Shown: one piece after another, positions 11,084 to 21,267 of the stretch
Layout: each line of letters starts with the position of its first letter
Numbering within the stretch: the stretch's first letter is position 1
Assembly (NCBI GenBank): GCA_036873135.1
Contig: JAPTYO010000017.1
Coordinates: forward strand, 5,146,001-5,210,000
DNA length: 64,000 bases
Reading direction: 5' to 3'
DNA from: Clarkia xantiana subsp. parviflora
Taxonomy: Eukaryota > Streptophyta > Magnoliopsida > Myrtales > Onagraceae
The notes under the pieces: generated by a model
Seen by the model: only the letters and a program-made list of their open reading frames with translations
What the model was told of the DNA's origin: nothing
The model's database searches: none
Position numbers and translations under genes: made by a program

Positions 11084-13698
11084 GTGTGTTTATTACCTTC
11101 ATTGGGTGCCTTTGAGTTTTTGGTTGTTGTTTATCGGGTGCCGGGGTATGCCCGGTTTTTCCGGAGATATTCTTATCTTGACACCTGTCATGCCGTGACA
11201 GGTATTAAACTCGCGGTGTTGCCCCCGTACACAAACTTGGCAGAGGCGCTATATCCTTCGAATGATGAGTAAGTTTCTCTTTCTTTCTATTCGTCGCGTT
11301 GCTTTCTTTCCTGCCATTAGTTCGGAGTCGGATTCTGAGTCGTATACTGAGCCAGGGTACTGGTCGGAGCCTGATTCGAGCTTGGAATTTCTCACTGCCT
11401 TTGATTTAGGTCTCGCTGCTTTGTCGGAGAACTACCTGACTAGGTGCGACTATAACGAGCATGTCACCTTAGGTGACATTTGTCCTTTAGACGAGCCCTT
11501 GTATCCCTTCCTCCCTTCTCTGGGAAACACTCGCCAGACAGTGACAGAGCCTCCCAGGGGGAAGGTTGTTATCTATCCTTCCCAGATTCGGTTTGGGTTG
11601 CGTTTGCCTTATTGCGATGAGCTCGTAGAGTTGAGTAGATTCTTTAGGATCTCTCCTGTGAACCTTGCCCCCAGTGCTATTCGCGTCTGGGTGGGTTTCC
11701 GGGTGCTATGCCAGTGGTACTCCTGGAAGTACTCCTTGGTGTTGTTCCGGTGCTTCTTCCGGTTTCAGTATCAGAAGAAGGTAGGCTTCGCGAGTTTTGT
11801 GACTCGCTATCCTTCCCTCAAAGATTCCCGATTTGCTGATTTCGGTTTGAGCGGAGTTGAGTGGAATACTTCTCTTCGTTTCGTGGTTCGGAGCGATAAC
11901 TCGGCGAGACATTGGGCCAAACATTATTTCTTTATCACGGATCGATACGTTACCTGGCCGGTTCTGAACGATGACCGATCAGACGGCTGGCCTGCCTTTG
12001 GGGAGTTCTCTTCTGTGGACTTAGACACTATGAAGACTATCTATGAAAGCCACAAGACCCAGTCTTACTGCAATGTGTCCTTGGTGACCGAGACAAACCT
12101 CTATGAGGCAGGGATTAGTTTAACTTCTCTCTCCGTGGATTCGGTATGCCACTTAGTATTCTCATCTATATTTATTTTCTGTTTTTCCCTTGTAGGTTGG
12201 TTTCACGGGAAAACGTATAACCTGCAGGCAGCGCCAGTTGATTTGAGCAAGAGGAGGGCTCCCTCCAGCTCTACTCCGAAGAAGTCCCCTATGCCTGGGA
12301 AGACTGCTGAGGCCTCTGGTATACTTCTTTCTTTCTTCTCTTATGGTATACTTGTGTTTTTTTTTCTCACATTGTTTTCCTTGTATTGTTAGGGCACTCT
12401 CCCTTGGTGACCGAGAGAGTCGTCTCTGTGGGCAAGGGCTCTGGACCTTCTAAGTCCAAGTCACGGAGGCCTGACTCTGAGGCCGGGGCCTCGGCTGTCA
12501 AGAAGAAGAAGGCTGCAGATCCTCTTCCCCCTGGTGATCGTCCCCCGACCCTGTCTCGCGACAAAGAGATAGTGGTCGAAGAGGCGCCTTCCCGAGGTGG
12601 TAAAGGGAAGCGGCCGGCTGGTGATGGTGGGGTGGTCACTGATTCTCCATCTCCTGCCCACCAGCCGAGGGCACGGTCTTCAGGTTCGTTTTTTCTTTAT
12701 GTCATTGATGCTTCTATGCTTGTGTTTTTCTTTACTTTAGTTTCTTTGTATAGGTGGGCCTCCAGCTTTGAGTCGGAAGGACTTTACGCGCCTTACTAAC
12801 GAGGATATCGTGGGAGCTGAGTGGAGTCCCTTTGCTGGATTGAAGGAGTTCCACTTTGGCAGCGGTTCTTCCTTGCGCACCCCGGAGGTTGGCATTCGGG
12901 TACTTCGTGGTGCCATCACTCCTGGTGATCGTGCTCCTTAGCCTAAGTCCCCTAAGGAGACCCGGCGCTTCATCCAAGGGGTGTTATCCCGTTATGTTCC
13001 TGTAAGTGGTGTTTCTCTTTCTTTTCTTCTTTTATGTGATTGCTAGCTAAGTCACTTATCCCTTGTTGAATTTTCAGGGTATGTCCGACATGGTGAATAT
13101 GTCGTCTCTTGCACTTGAGCTGGCGGGTGAAAAGAAGGCTCTTGAGGATAACCAGGTATCTTTGAAGGCGGAGCTTGCCACTGCTGCTGAGAAGGCTCGC
13201 CTGTCTGACTTGCAGATGCAGGAGCTTAGGGACCAGGTAGCTCTACTTGAGACTACCGTGGGTAGTTTGCGCCGTGAGGCTGATGTTGCATCGTCACTCC
13301 ATGCTGAGGAGTTGACGAAGCTTGAGGCGAGGTGCCGGGCGGAGGAGAGAGCTGTTGCAGTATCTGAGTACAAAGCTTCCTCTGCCTTTACTGCTGATTA
13401 CAGCGTTCGGTTGAACCAGGAGATGAACCAGTTCGGGGAGTACCTTGTTGATCACATCTTTCGTATTGATCCCCAGTTTCCCGTCAATGATCTGGGTGAC
13501 TTTGGACCATATGCTACTAGTTATATGGCCGTTCTTAGGGGTCAAGCTGCCGTTGCTGATGAGCCTGCCCCTGCACAGGTGGATGCTATACCCGTGGATG
13601 TTGATAGTTCAGGCTCTTCCTCTTCTTCTTCAAGCTCTGTTGGTGGTTCTTCCTCAGAGGGTCAGGACCGTGAGGACTCTCCAACCGGCTCTGGGTGA
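11084..13698 (+). CDS. Antisense additional ORF A of element 1 (gypsy-type transposon domain, coiled coil)
   Basis: This is a multi-exon gene antisense to gag. Exons by splice signals are about 11084-11268 (start uncertain), 11321-12143, 12196-12318, 12393-12683, 12754-13001 and 13078-13698. The second exon carries the putative gypsy-type transposon domain (Pfam PF04195 type): short motifs such as SAIRVWVGFRVLCQWY and YFFITDRYVTWP parallel the other three aORFs. Exon 4 is basic and Pro/Ser-rich (SKSRRPDSEAG, KKKKAAD). The last exon is a coiled coil (LALELAGEKKALEDNQ; leucine and alanine heptads) ending in an acidic serine tract. An in-frame TAG interrupts exon 5 at 12939-12941. Its function is unknown; aORFs of this kind are typical of Tat elements. 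The introns and order are clear, the exact start is not. Confidence 0.65.
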
Positions 13699-14108
13699 TA
13701 TGCTGATATCTCTTTATCCTTGTACATATGACTTTACTTTTCCTCCCCTTTAATGGGTTGAGTGTTTCTCCCCTTGATGGGTCGAGTTCATTTTGGGATT
13801 GCTATACTTGGGATATTTTGTTGCTTTCCTTCTTTGCATGGTTATGTTGGCGGTGTGTGGAACACCTGCCTTTGGATGGGTACTTCATATGCTTCTATAT
13901 ATATTCCTTTGATCATGGACTCTTCCTTTCTTTGTGCTTTCCTTTACTTATCTCTTTTTTGTGTTTTCCTTCACATCATACCTGTTATCTCATCAAGAAA
14001 AAACATTATGTGTTCTTCATACAACTTTACTTTGCAATTATTTTCTCATGGAATCCTTCTTAGTATGGTGCAATGATCTCTTCTGATACCCTTTAAATGG
14101 TATATATG
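13699..14108. other. 3' region of antisense ORF A
   Basis: T-rich non-coding sequence after the stop codon. Short open frames here are leucine/phenylalanine-rich artefacts of T-rich DNA. Confidence 0.5.
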
Positions 14109-14520
14109 GTACTGTTAGACCAAAGATATGCTCTTGGTGGGCGTCGAATCTGTTCACGAGACAGGCTCTCGGCGGGCACTTAACGTTTCACAGGATAGGC
14201 TCCCGGAGGGCACAAGTTAGACCAAAGATACGCTCTTGGTGGGCGTCGAATCTGGTAGTTTGAAATCTACCTCAAGATACGCTCTTGGGGGCGTCGAATC
14301 TGGTAGTTTAAAATCTACCTCAAGATACGCTCTTGGGGGCGTCGAAGGTCGTAGTTTTTAGAAACTACTCTCAAGATACGCTCTTGGGGGCGTCGAAAGT
14401 CGTAGTTTTTGGAAACCACTCTCAAGATACGCTCTTGGGGGCGTCGAAGTTCGTAGTTTGAAAACTACTCTCAAGATACGCTCTTGGGGGCGTCGAGGGT
14501 GTTGTTTTGACTTAGAAGTC
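14109..14520. repeat. Tandem repeat array at the convergent junction of element 1
   Basis: About seven copies of a roughly 55-60 bp unit. Each copy has a core caagatacgctcttggggg followed by cgtcgaa and then a short inverted repeat such as gtagtttgaaaactac. It lies between the end of gag/protease (minus) and the end of the aORF (plus). Confidence 0.85.
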
Positions 14521-14767
14521 ATATATGTGTAAGGATAACATAATGATTATATCACCACCTTCTTTGAAAGATACTTTTGAGTAACTTCTACTTCATTAGG
14601 AGCATTCGTGCTTTATGTACACTTGGGGTGCCTTGGATGGACCAAGACACCCTTTGAAGGAAATCAAAGATAGTTGTAGAGTCGGAGTAACTTCTTGAGT
14701 TCTCCTTCTAAAAAGTTGTTTTTGGAAAACTTAAAATGCTTGAACATGCAAAGTGCTGAATATTAAA
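14521..14767. other. Spacer after tandem array
   Basis: No gene seen; it is the 3' flank of the minus-strand protease/gag2 frame. Confidence 0.4.
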
Positions 14768-16324
14768 CTACGGATATGGGGTGGTGAGTGTGTCTGTTGC
14801 CACGTACTCCTTTAGGCCTCCTTTGTAAATCATTTCTTCCACTTCTATCTTCAACACCATGCAATCATTGGTTTGATGCCCCCAGGTCCCATGGTACTCA
14901 CACCAACCCTGTGCATCTCTTCCTAGGAAGGCCTTGGCCTCCTCCTTGCATTTTGGTAGCTCTTCCTTGAGGTACTCCTGGAAAATTTCTTCTATCTTCA
15001 TTGTAAGGGGTGTGAATTTGAAGTTTACACCTCCTTCCAGTGTGTCAATCTCTCTTCTTTCTTCAAGGACTTTTTCCCATTGTCCTATCTCTTTTGCGAA
15101 CGCCTTGTCCAGCCTCTCTTTGAGCTCCCTCATTGTGCTTATCATGACCATCTCATAGAACCCTCCATATGCTTCAAATGAGGTGGGATGCATGTTTCTA
15201 AGGAAGGCCCTTACGGCCTCTCTTCTTGTGATGTCCATGCTTGCAGCATAGCTGAAAAATCTCCCAAAGTAGCTTGATATGGACTCCTCTGGCATTTGCT
15301 TGATGTCGTCTATATGTCGGAAACCCTTTTCAATGGAGTCCCTTGTTCTCTTTCCTTCTGCATTCTCTGGCTGCCAAGGTATGCTTGTTACTCTAACAGC
15401 CTTACTTATCTGCTTCTTCTTAGCTAGTCCTTGAAAGAACTGCTTACTCAGGCGGAGTCTAACTCCCTTTTTCATCTTTCCCTGCCTTAGTCTCTTCATC
15501 ATCTTCTCCTTGCCTTGGATGGCCCCGGTCATGACCATAGCCACTGTGTCTGACTTGTGCGATCCACGTCTCATGGAGTTTACGTAGCACTGCCTTGCAG
15601 TGCGTTGATCACCTAAGACTTCTCCAATTCCGTTTTCAGTCATATACTTCAGCTTCTGATGCACGGTAGATGGCACAATTTCATATGGATTTATGGTTGT
15701 TCTTCCTAGGATCCCGTTGTAGGCACCCAGGCTTTCAAACACCATGAAGTTGACGTTCACTCTCAGCTGTGTCCATCCCTGGCCCATGGTCACTAGCAGG
15801 GTTATCATTCCTAGGGGATAACTTGTTGCCCCTGAGAAGCCAACCAGAGGGAAGTTGACTGGTTTGATGTCTGCCTTTGTTTTTCCTATTTCTTCCAGGA
15901 CCCTTAGTCTTAGGAGGTCTGCAGAGCTGCCTCCATCTACCAGTATTCTTTTTACATCGAAATTATCAATGTCCATCGTGATGACTAGAGCATCATCGTG
16001 CGGGAAGACAATATGACTCTTGTCCTTCTCTGAAAACTCAATCTTCATTTCCTCTCCTTCTCGTGGTCTCTTTCTCCAGTTTGGTACTGAGCTCAACTTG
16101 GATGCATAAACCTCCCTTGCATTAGCTGTTGGGCCACCTGATGCCACTCCTCCATGTATCATGTTTATAGTCCCCCTCTTGTTAGGTGGGGGATTATAAT
16201 CTACCTTGTCTTTGCCTTTATCCTTGTATGATGGCCTTAGCTGTATGCTATTGCCATCGTGATCAACTGTTTTAGCTCCCCTCTTTGGATGATATTGTTG
16301 ATACTTAGCTTCAAGATAAAGCAT
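14768..16324 (-). CDS. Retropepsin-type protease fused to a second gag-like domain (element 1)
   Basis: One minus-strand open frame of 518 codons. Residues about 40-80 contain the linker RGTINMIHGG, and residues about 90-240 are an aspartic protease with active-site segment ILVDGGSSADLL near residue 128; FPHDDALVITMDID and GRTTINPY match the protease of elements 2 and E. In those elements RT follows. Here residues about 300-500 instead resemble gag: IDDIKQMPEESISSYFGRF, REAVRAFLRNMHP and a zinc-knuckle-like CEYHGTWGHQTNDC at about 471-484. The same motifs occur in the upstream gag (DDVKQENDESLADYYTRF, IIRAFIRNL). The frame overlaps the end of the gag frame by 88 bases. The annotated start is only the first Met of the open frame; translation probably continued from gag. 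Confidence 0.75.
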   Translation of the reverse strand: MLYLEAKYQQYHPKRGAKTVDHDGNSIQLRPSYKDKGKDKVDYNPPPNKRGTINMIHGGVASGGPTANAREVYASKLSSVPNWRKRPREGEEMKIEFSEKDKSHIVFPHDDALVITMDIDNFDVKRILVDGGSSADLLRLRVLEEIGKTKADIKPVNFPLVGFSGATSYPLGMITLLVTMGQGWTQLRVNVNFMVFESLGAYNGILGRTTINPYEIVPSTVHQKLKYMTENGIGEVLGDQRTARQCYVNSMRRGSHKSDTVAMVMTGAIQGKEKMMKRLRQGKMKKGVRLRLSKQFFQGLAKKKQISKAVRVTSIPWQPENAEGKRTRDSIEKGFRHIDDIKQMPEESISSYFGRFFSYAASMDITRREAVRAFLRNMHPTSFEAYGGFYEMVMISTMRELKERLDKAFAKEIGQWEKVLEERREIDTLEGGVNFKFTPLTMKIEEIFQEYLKEELPKCKEEAKAFLGRDAQGWCEYHGTWGHQTNDCMVLKIEVEEMIYKGGLKEYVATDTLTTPYP

Positions 16325-18083
16325 TTGTTCGTATCATGCCCATATGCCTCATGGTTATCACACCATCTATCCTTGTGTGTTCCTACCATTGGCGCTCTCC
16401 ATCTTCCGGGGGGCGACCATAATTTGTGATTTCTCATCTCTCTCAGGACCACTGCTGGGGTGGTGTTCAATGGTATGAGCTTGATAACATTTATTTCCCT
16501 AGCCTTCAATGGCTCACCCATCCGATTTCTTTGCTGGGGCGGACGCCACTCTTGTTGCCTTATGGGTTGAGGTGCCTGAGGTGGCTTTCCCTTATTCTGC
16601 TTTGTACTGTCCTCCTTTGCTGCTTGAATCTTGGCTTTCTTACTCACCCTGTGCCTCTCTAGGTCTATATGAGTTTTCACTCTCCCTGCTAGCTCCTCTA
16701 AGGTGCTTGCAGGTTTTTTGGCCATCTTTTCTGCCAATGTGGACCCGAAGCGGCCTAGGTTTCTTATGAACGCTCTTATTATTTCACCCTCGGTGATGTC
16801 GCCCTGTATGTCTTCTATGTTCTGGTTGAACCTAGTGTAGTAATCAGCCAAAGATTCATCATTTTCTTGCTTCACATCATCTAGGGAGCCTGTTCCTTTG
16901 AGTAGCTTCCTTTCTCCTAGATATCTCAGAAGAAACTTCGCCTTTAGCTGCGCCCATGAGTGGATGCTCTTAGTAGGTAGGCTAAAGAACCAATGTGACG
17001 CCACCCCTGATAGGGTGTTTGGAAATAAGAGTGCCTTGTAGCTTCATGCTGCTGAATGTGCTCTAAAGGGTCTCCCTTGCCATTGTACTTTTCTATCTGT
17101 ATTGTATGCAAGGAGTCTGGCACTTTGTTCATTTCCAACTCCCTCGTGAAGGGGTGGTTTGTGTTGTCACTCAGGCAGTGTAGTCCGTTCCTCTTTGACT
17201 CACTCATCTTCCTCACTATCATGGCTTCTATCTCCTCCGGGGTAATCATCACCGGCGTTGGAGTATAATCTCTCTGATATCCTCCATAATTGTAAACTGG
17301 GCTTGCTGGAATCCCTTGTCCGTACTGGTACGGACTGTAGGCGTATCCCTGATATCCCTGTTGGGGTACTTGTTGGAATTCCTGCCTCCTTGGAGGTCTT
17401 GCCTGTCTATCTGCCCCCAGCGGGGTGTATGCCCTGGCGTCCTGCTGTGTCCGTTGCTGCCTTGGAGGCACAAACTGCTGCCTTCCCTCTGGGGGTGGCC
17501 TTTGGTTATCTCTCCTTTGTTCTTCTCGCTGCCCTGTTGGAGGGTGCGAGTGGTGTTCTTCTTCTGGGACTTGTTCTTCCTCCTGAACTTCTTCTTATTC
17601 ATGGTGGTGTTGCCTTCCCTGCCTGTTCCTCCGAGTCTCTCTATAGGCTAGTAGCTCATCCAATTCGCTCATCAACCCCGGAGTCACTGTATGTGCTCCT
17701 TGTGAGTATGCAGGCCTTGTGTTGGTTGTGTGGGCGCGATTATCGTTCCTTTGAGCCGGCATTCCATATGGATATCCTTGAGGTTGTGCCTCATAGTAGT
17801 ATCCCCGAGGAGGTGCCGTGTATAGGGATGGCACTCCTTGTTGCTCCCCCTGTCTTTGTGGCCTCCTAGCTAATGAAGTTGAGGTTGTGGAAGACTCAGC
17901 CCCAGCTGGGCGTGAAGGTCTTCCTTCCTGGTTGTTAGGCTGGGGTGCATGTGGGGCTACCTGAGGCTCTGGGTGTACAGGTTGTTTCTCTGGGTTAGGC
18001 TGCCTTGCTGTAGGTATAGGCTGTCTCTCTCGCCTATTGCCCCCAGGTGGGCGATTATGTCTAGACGCTAAGCTATTCGTCAT
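16237..18083 (-). pseudogene. Gag polyprotein of element 1, frameshifted
   Basis: The minus strand begins at ATG 18083 with a Pro/Gln/Arg-rich N-terminus (18083-17595). An in-frame TAA at 17595-17597 follows, and the frame then continues to about 17040 with tyrosine- and glutamine-rich sequence and EKYNGKGDPLEHIQQ. A frameshift near 17040 leads to the second piece (17004-16237): WFFSLPTKSIHSWAQL, the gag capsid core, then CCHC-like CDNHEAYGHDTNKC near 16340. A further frame change joins it to the protease frame. Gag forms the particle shell and binds genomic RNA. Confidence 0.8.
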
Positions 18084-18116
18084 CGCTCTTGTGATTGCCA
18101 GGCTTTCTATTCGAAA

Positions 18117-18132
18117 CCCACGGACGGCGCCA
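18117..18132 (-). other. Primer binding site of element 1
   Basis: The minus strand reads TGGCGCCGTCCGTGGG two bases inside the 5' LTR. It is nearly identical to the primer sites of elements 2, D and E (TGGCGCCGTCTGTGGG). The priming tRNA was not checked. Confidence 0.8.
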
Positions 18133-18134
18133 AG

Positions 18135-18883
18135 TGTTAGGTTATAAGTTTTAGGTCAACGAGTCGTCGGCCTAAATCCTACTCCTCATTGGCGAACTAG
18201 CAGATCCTGTGCTTCCTGGGTTCGGTCGCTCTGTTCCTTTCCTTCTTCTCCCTTCGCCCTGCAAAATGGGCAATATCAAGCACGGAGGGGGGGGGGGGGG
18301 GGGGGTGGTGCTTGATGAACCCTCTCCGATGCTTAAGTCAGTACGTCTTTTTTAGAGAGATAAAGTTAGAGAGATGCCAGAGCTAAAATTGCATAAATGG
18401 CATAGATGATCAAATGAATGGTGGAAGGGTTGTATTTATAGGCAACGGTGTCATTAAGGTGACTTAATGACATCGTTAACCTTTAAACACAATTAATTAG
18501 TCCATGATTACATAATTAAAACCTTAAAGCACGGAGAGGTTGGCGGAAATAATCTGAGTGCGGGAGTCGGAAAACGGCGCCGGGGCCCTTGGGGGTGGGG
18601 AGAAAATCCGACCCCCAAGGGTAGGGGTTGGGTGTGGCCACCCAACCCCTCCCTAGGGGAGATCGGGTTGGCTGACCCGATCTCCCCTAGGGGAGGTCGG
18701 GTGTGGCCACCCGACCTCACCTAGGTGAATTCGTCGCGGTCCGGACGAGTATTTCCGCCTCGTCCCGACTGTTGGTGTTTCGGCGGGTGTTTGAGTCGAA
18801 GTTTCGTTTTATAATCATTAACGGGGTGATCGAAATAAAACGATTTGGAAGTCAACGGGTTCAAATTGGGCGTATATCCATCA
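18135..18883 (-). repeat. 5' LTR of gypsy element 1 (749 bp)
   Basis: Plus reading TGTTAGG...CCATCA, pairing with 9046-9756. It contains a 19-base G run (18287-18305) and perfect or near-perfect palindromes at 18655-18720. Confidence 0.9.
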
Positions 18884-18888
18884 CGACC
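18884..18888. repeat. Target-site duplication of gypsy element 1, right copy (cgacc)
   Basis: Matches 9041-9045. Confidence 0.92.
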
Positions 18889-19735
18889 GCTCCGGTTCAG
18901 TTAAAAAGGATTCAGTTCGATTCTTCACACAAACTGGGTCGGTTTGGTTCGACCCATTAATTACCCGGTCCGACCCGACCCGGATGGGTCAGACCAGTTG
19001 AGAAAATCCGGATTGGTTGACCTGCTCCGGTTGGACCCGTGGAACCTGACCCGGTTTGGGTTCCCATGGTCTTCTGGGTCAGCTGACCCGACCCAGATGT
19101 GCAAAATTGGACCGGCCCAATACCCTATAGGGTGCGGCCGAATTTATTACTTGTGAGCTAAGTAGGGTTTTAAAATCCACTAAAAATTAACTTAGCCTCC
19201 AAGTAAGAATAATTATAGATATAATTTCCAATATTTTGAATATATATATATATAGGTACATATATTTCGGCCAACTATAGATAGATATATATATTTATTT
19301 ATTTACTGTTAAGATTCTATATTTAGGGATATAAATCTATCAATAATATCTAACTTCCCTAAAATTGTGCTAGAATATATTGATAGTTAATATCACAATT
19401 ATCATGTGAATCTAGCCCTAATTATGACCTAATTCATCTAGTATTGGCCGAAAATTTCCTTAACATTTTTCGGCCAACATGAGTTTACTTGGGGCCTAAT
19501 TAATTAAAAAATTTACTTTGTAAACCTTAGGCATGGTTCGGCTGAAACACCAATTAGGGCTAGTGGTCATATTCTACTAAGATCAATAATCAAATGTTTA
19601 ATTTTGATAAATGTCACGGTTTTCTTGAAAATCATGAACATCGGTTTTACCAAAAACAATAAGTTTCATGAATATCAGTTTTATCAAAACTTCAAGAAGA
19701 CCGATTTTATGAAAATAATGAACTCCCTAAAACAT
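18889..19735 (-). other. Leader of copia Z, proximal part
   Basis: Non-coding continuation of the leader cut by element 1. 18889-19090 is rich in ggttcgg / gacccg words; the rest is AT-rich, with a tatatata run near 19240. Confidence 0.6.
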
Positions 19736-19747
19736 GCTCTAATACCA
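19736..19747 (-). other. Primer binding site of copia Z
   Basis: The minus strand reads TGGTATTAGAGC, one base from the standard iMet-type copia primer site. Confidence 0.8.
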
Positions 19748-19748
19748 G

Positions 19749-20331
19749 TAGGATATAGGAGATAGTTACTACGGACTAAAACATGTACATGCCAGGTAAA
19801 ATAATTACGCAGCGGAATAGAGACACGTACCAGTTCTTGCTTTCCGTAGACCCAAGATCTTGAGGGGAATTCGTGGTTCGCCGGACGGATCCTGTAAGGA
19901 TTCTTGTTAAGGAATCTCTTACACAAAATATTCTCTACAGCAAAGCCTCTTGTTGATTCCTCCCAGGGATGTATCTCTAGGGTAATTGCTCAAAGCAGTT
20001 TGGTACCTCCAAGCATGTAAGGGTTCGGCTGAAACTAGCACTATAGGGACAGCGGATTTCTTTTGTCTCAACACTTAGGAGAATGAGTGATTAACCCTGA
20101 ATAAATCTCTGACACTCCCTATTTATAAGAGTAGGTGGGCAAAACCCACCTCTAGCCTTATGTTAAGATCGGCCGACCTAGGAGTAAGGGAGGCCCAATT
20201 TTTAGTCTCTCATGTCCATTTGGATTTTAGGCCTAGCCCAAAATCCCTAATGTGACATTACCCAATTACTTAGGTATTAAGCTTATATTAAAAGACTCCT
20301 ATTATGGCGACATATTCACTAAATGCCAACA
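19749..20331 (-). repeat. 5' LTR of copia Z (about 583 bp)
   Basis: The inner end lies one base from the primer site. The outer end reads atgccaaca (minus TGTTGGCAT). It shares acgcagcgga, cccaagatcttg and gtgattaaccct with the LTRs of X and Y. A TATA box on the minus strand (ctcttataaataggg) lies near 20118-20132. Confidence 0.72.
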
Positions 20332-21262
20332 TTATCTTCCTTCCTTCTTCCGCAGATTTATCATCTCCGTCCTTTATATTGGCTTTGTCAACTTAAGACC
20401 TCTTTCTCGTACGTAAGTGTCTGTTCTTAGCTTAATTTTCTCTTATTTCGTGCGAGACCATCTTTGATTTGTGAATATCTCTTCATTCCTTCACCTAAGA
20501 ATCGTCAGCTTCAGACTTCTCTCATGTATGTAAGTCTCCATTCTTAGCTTCATTTACTCTTCTTCTGTGCGAGACTTTTCTAGCACCGTGCATGGCCGAT
20601 CATCTTTGATTTCTCTGTCAGACCTAAAATCTAACCTAAGGCGAATTACGTTTTGAAAACGTGGATTTTGAATATAGTCGCCACTAGTTAGTTAAAGCTA
20701 ACTAGAATCCTAAATTACATAAGCAAATAATAAATTAAACACCTAAGTTTCAAATCGGTCTACAATCAGAAATTCGAGTTCGGGGGTTCTGTTACGAATT
20801 AACAAATATAAATTTTAACTACGCCCTTTCGGTACTCAATTCACTTAATTTGTCAGTTGTTAATCAATTATAAATCGATTCTAAGCATAAACGACGATAA
20901 AATCTAATAATATTAACAATTATCATATATGGTTAAATCCACACAAAGTAACATGATGAATATACATTATTAGCCCTTTATCATTTAATTATTCTAAACT
21001 AATCAGATTAAATTTATTTACGTCAAATTAAATCTAATAATATAATATATACTTAACAATAATAAAATGGACAATGTTGCAACGTGCAATTAAATTAGAA
21101 TTATTTTCTCGTAATTAAGTTGAGATTCAACCTAATAATTATTTTAATATAATAATAATAATAAAATAATAAGTAAACTAACAAAAAAAATTGCAGCATC
21201 CTAACATAATAACAATAATAAGTAAAAAGAAAGAAAGAAAAGATGTTTACTGCAACAGAGAG
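20332..21262. other. AT-rich intervening DNA, no gene
   Basis: No supported gene. 20395-20460 and 20510-20575 are diverged copies of one segment (gtaagt...ttcttagctt...gtgcgagac). 20640-20860 has agtcgccact and tacgccctttcggtact, words I associate with degenerate gypsy LTRs, but this is weak. The remainder is AT-rich. The stretch continues at 32553 once element 2 is removed. Confidence 0.4.
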
Positions 21263-21267
21263 CCAAC
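21263..21267. repeat. Target-site duplication of element 2, left copy (ccaac)
   Basis: Precedes the LTR terminus TGATG; repeated at 32548-32552. Confidence 0.93.

Larger units (their letters stand above)
9046..18883 (-). mobile_element. Ty3/gypsy element 1 (Tat-like, non-autonomous)
   Basis: It is bounded by direct LTRs TGTTAGG...CCATCA with a perfect 5-bp duplication. Minus-strand order is 5' LTR, primer site, gag (broken), protease fused to a second gag-like domain, tandem repeats, antisense aORF (plus strand), purine tract and 3' LTR. No RT, RNase H or integrase is recognisable. It sits in the leader of copia Z. The layout matches the Tat lineage except for the missing polymerase genes. 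Confidence 0.88.
3985..20331 (-). mobile_element. Ty1/copia retrotransposon Z, interrupted by gypsy element 1
   Basis: Read on the minus strand from 20331: 5' LTR, primer site, leader, [gypsy element 1 at 9046-18883], leader, gag remnant, conserved block, integrase remnant, connector, RT and RNase H, ending about 3985. The 3' LTR is gone and the element abuts copia W. All coding parts are broken. The 5-bp duplication cgacc on both sides of element 1 shows that the two halves were once continuous. Confidence 0.78.

Noticed and set aside
13728..14076. Hydrophobic plus-strand frames resembling membrane proteins
   Set aside because: T-rich DNA encodes Leu/Phe-rich peptides in any frame; it lies in the 3' region of the antisense ORF.
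14220..14500. Regular repeats with short variable parts, CRISPR-like at first sight
   Set aside because: The variable parts are versions of one stem-loop, not independent spacers, and no cas genes exist.
17258..17869. 203-codon plus-strand frame opposite gag of element 1
   Set aside because: Shadow of the repetitive Pro/Gln-rich gag N-terminus.
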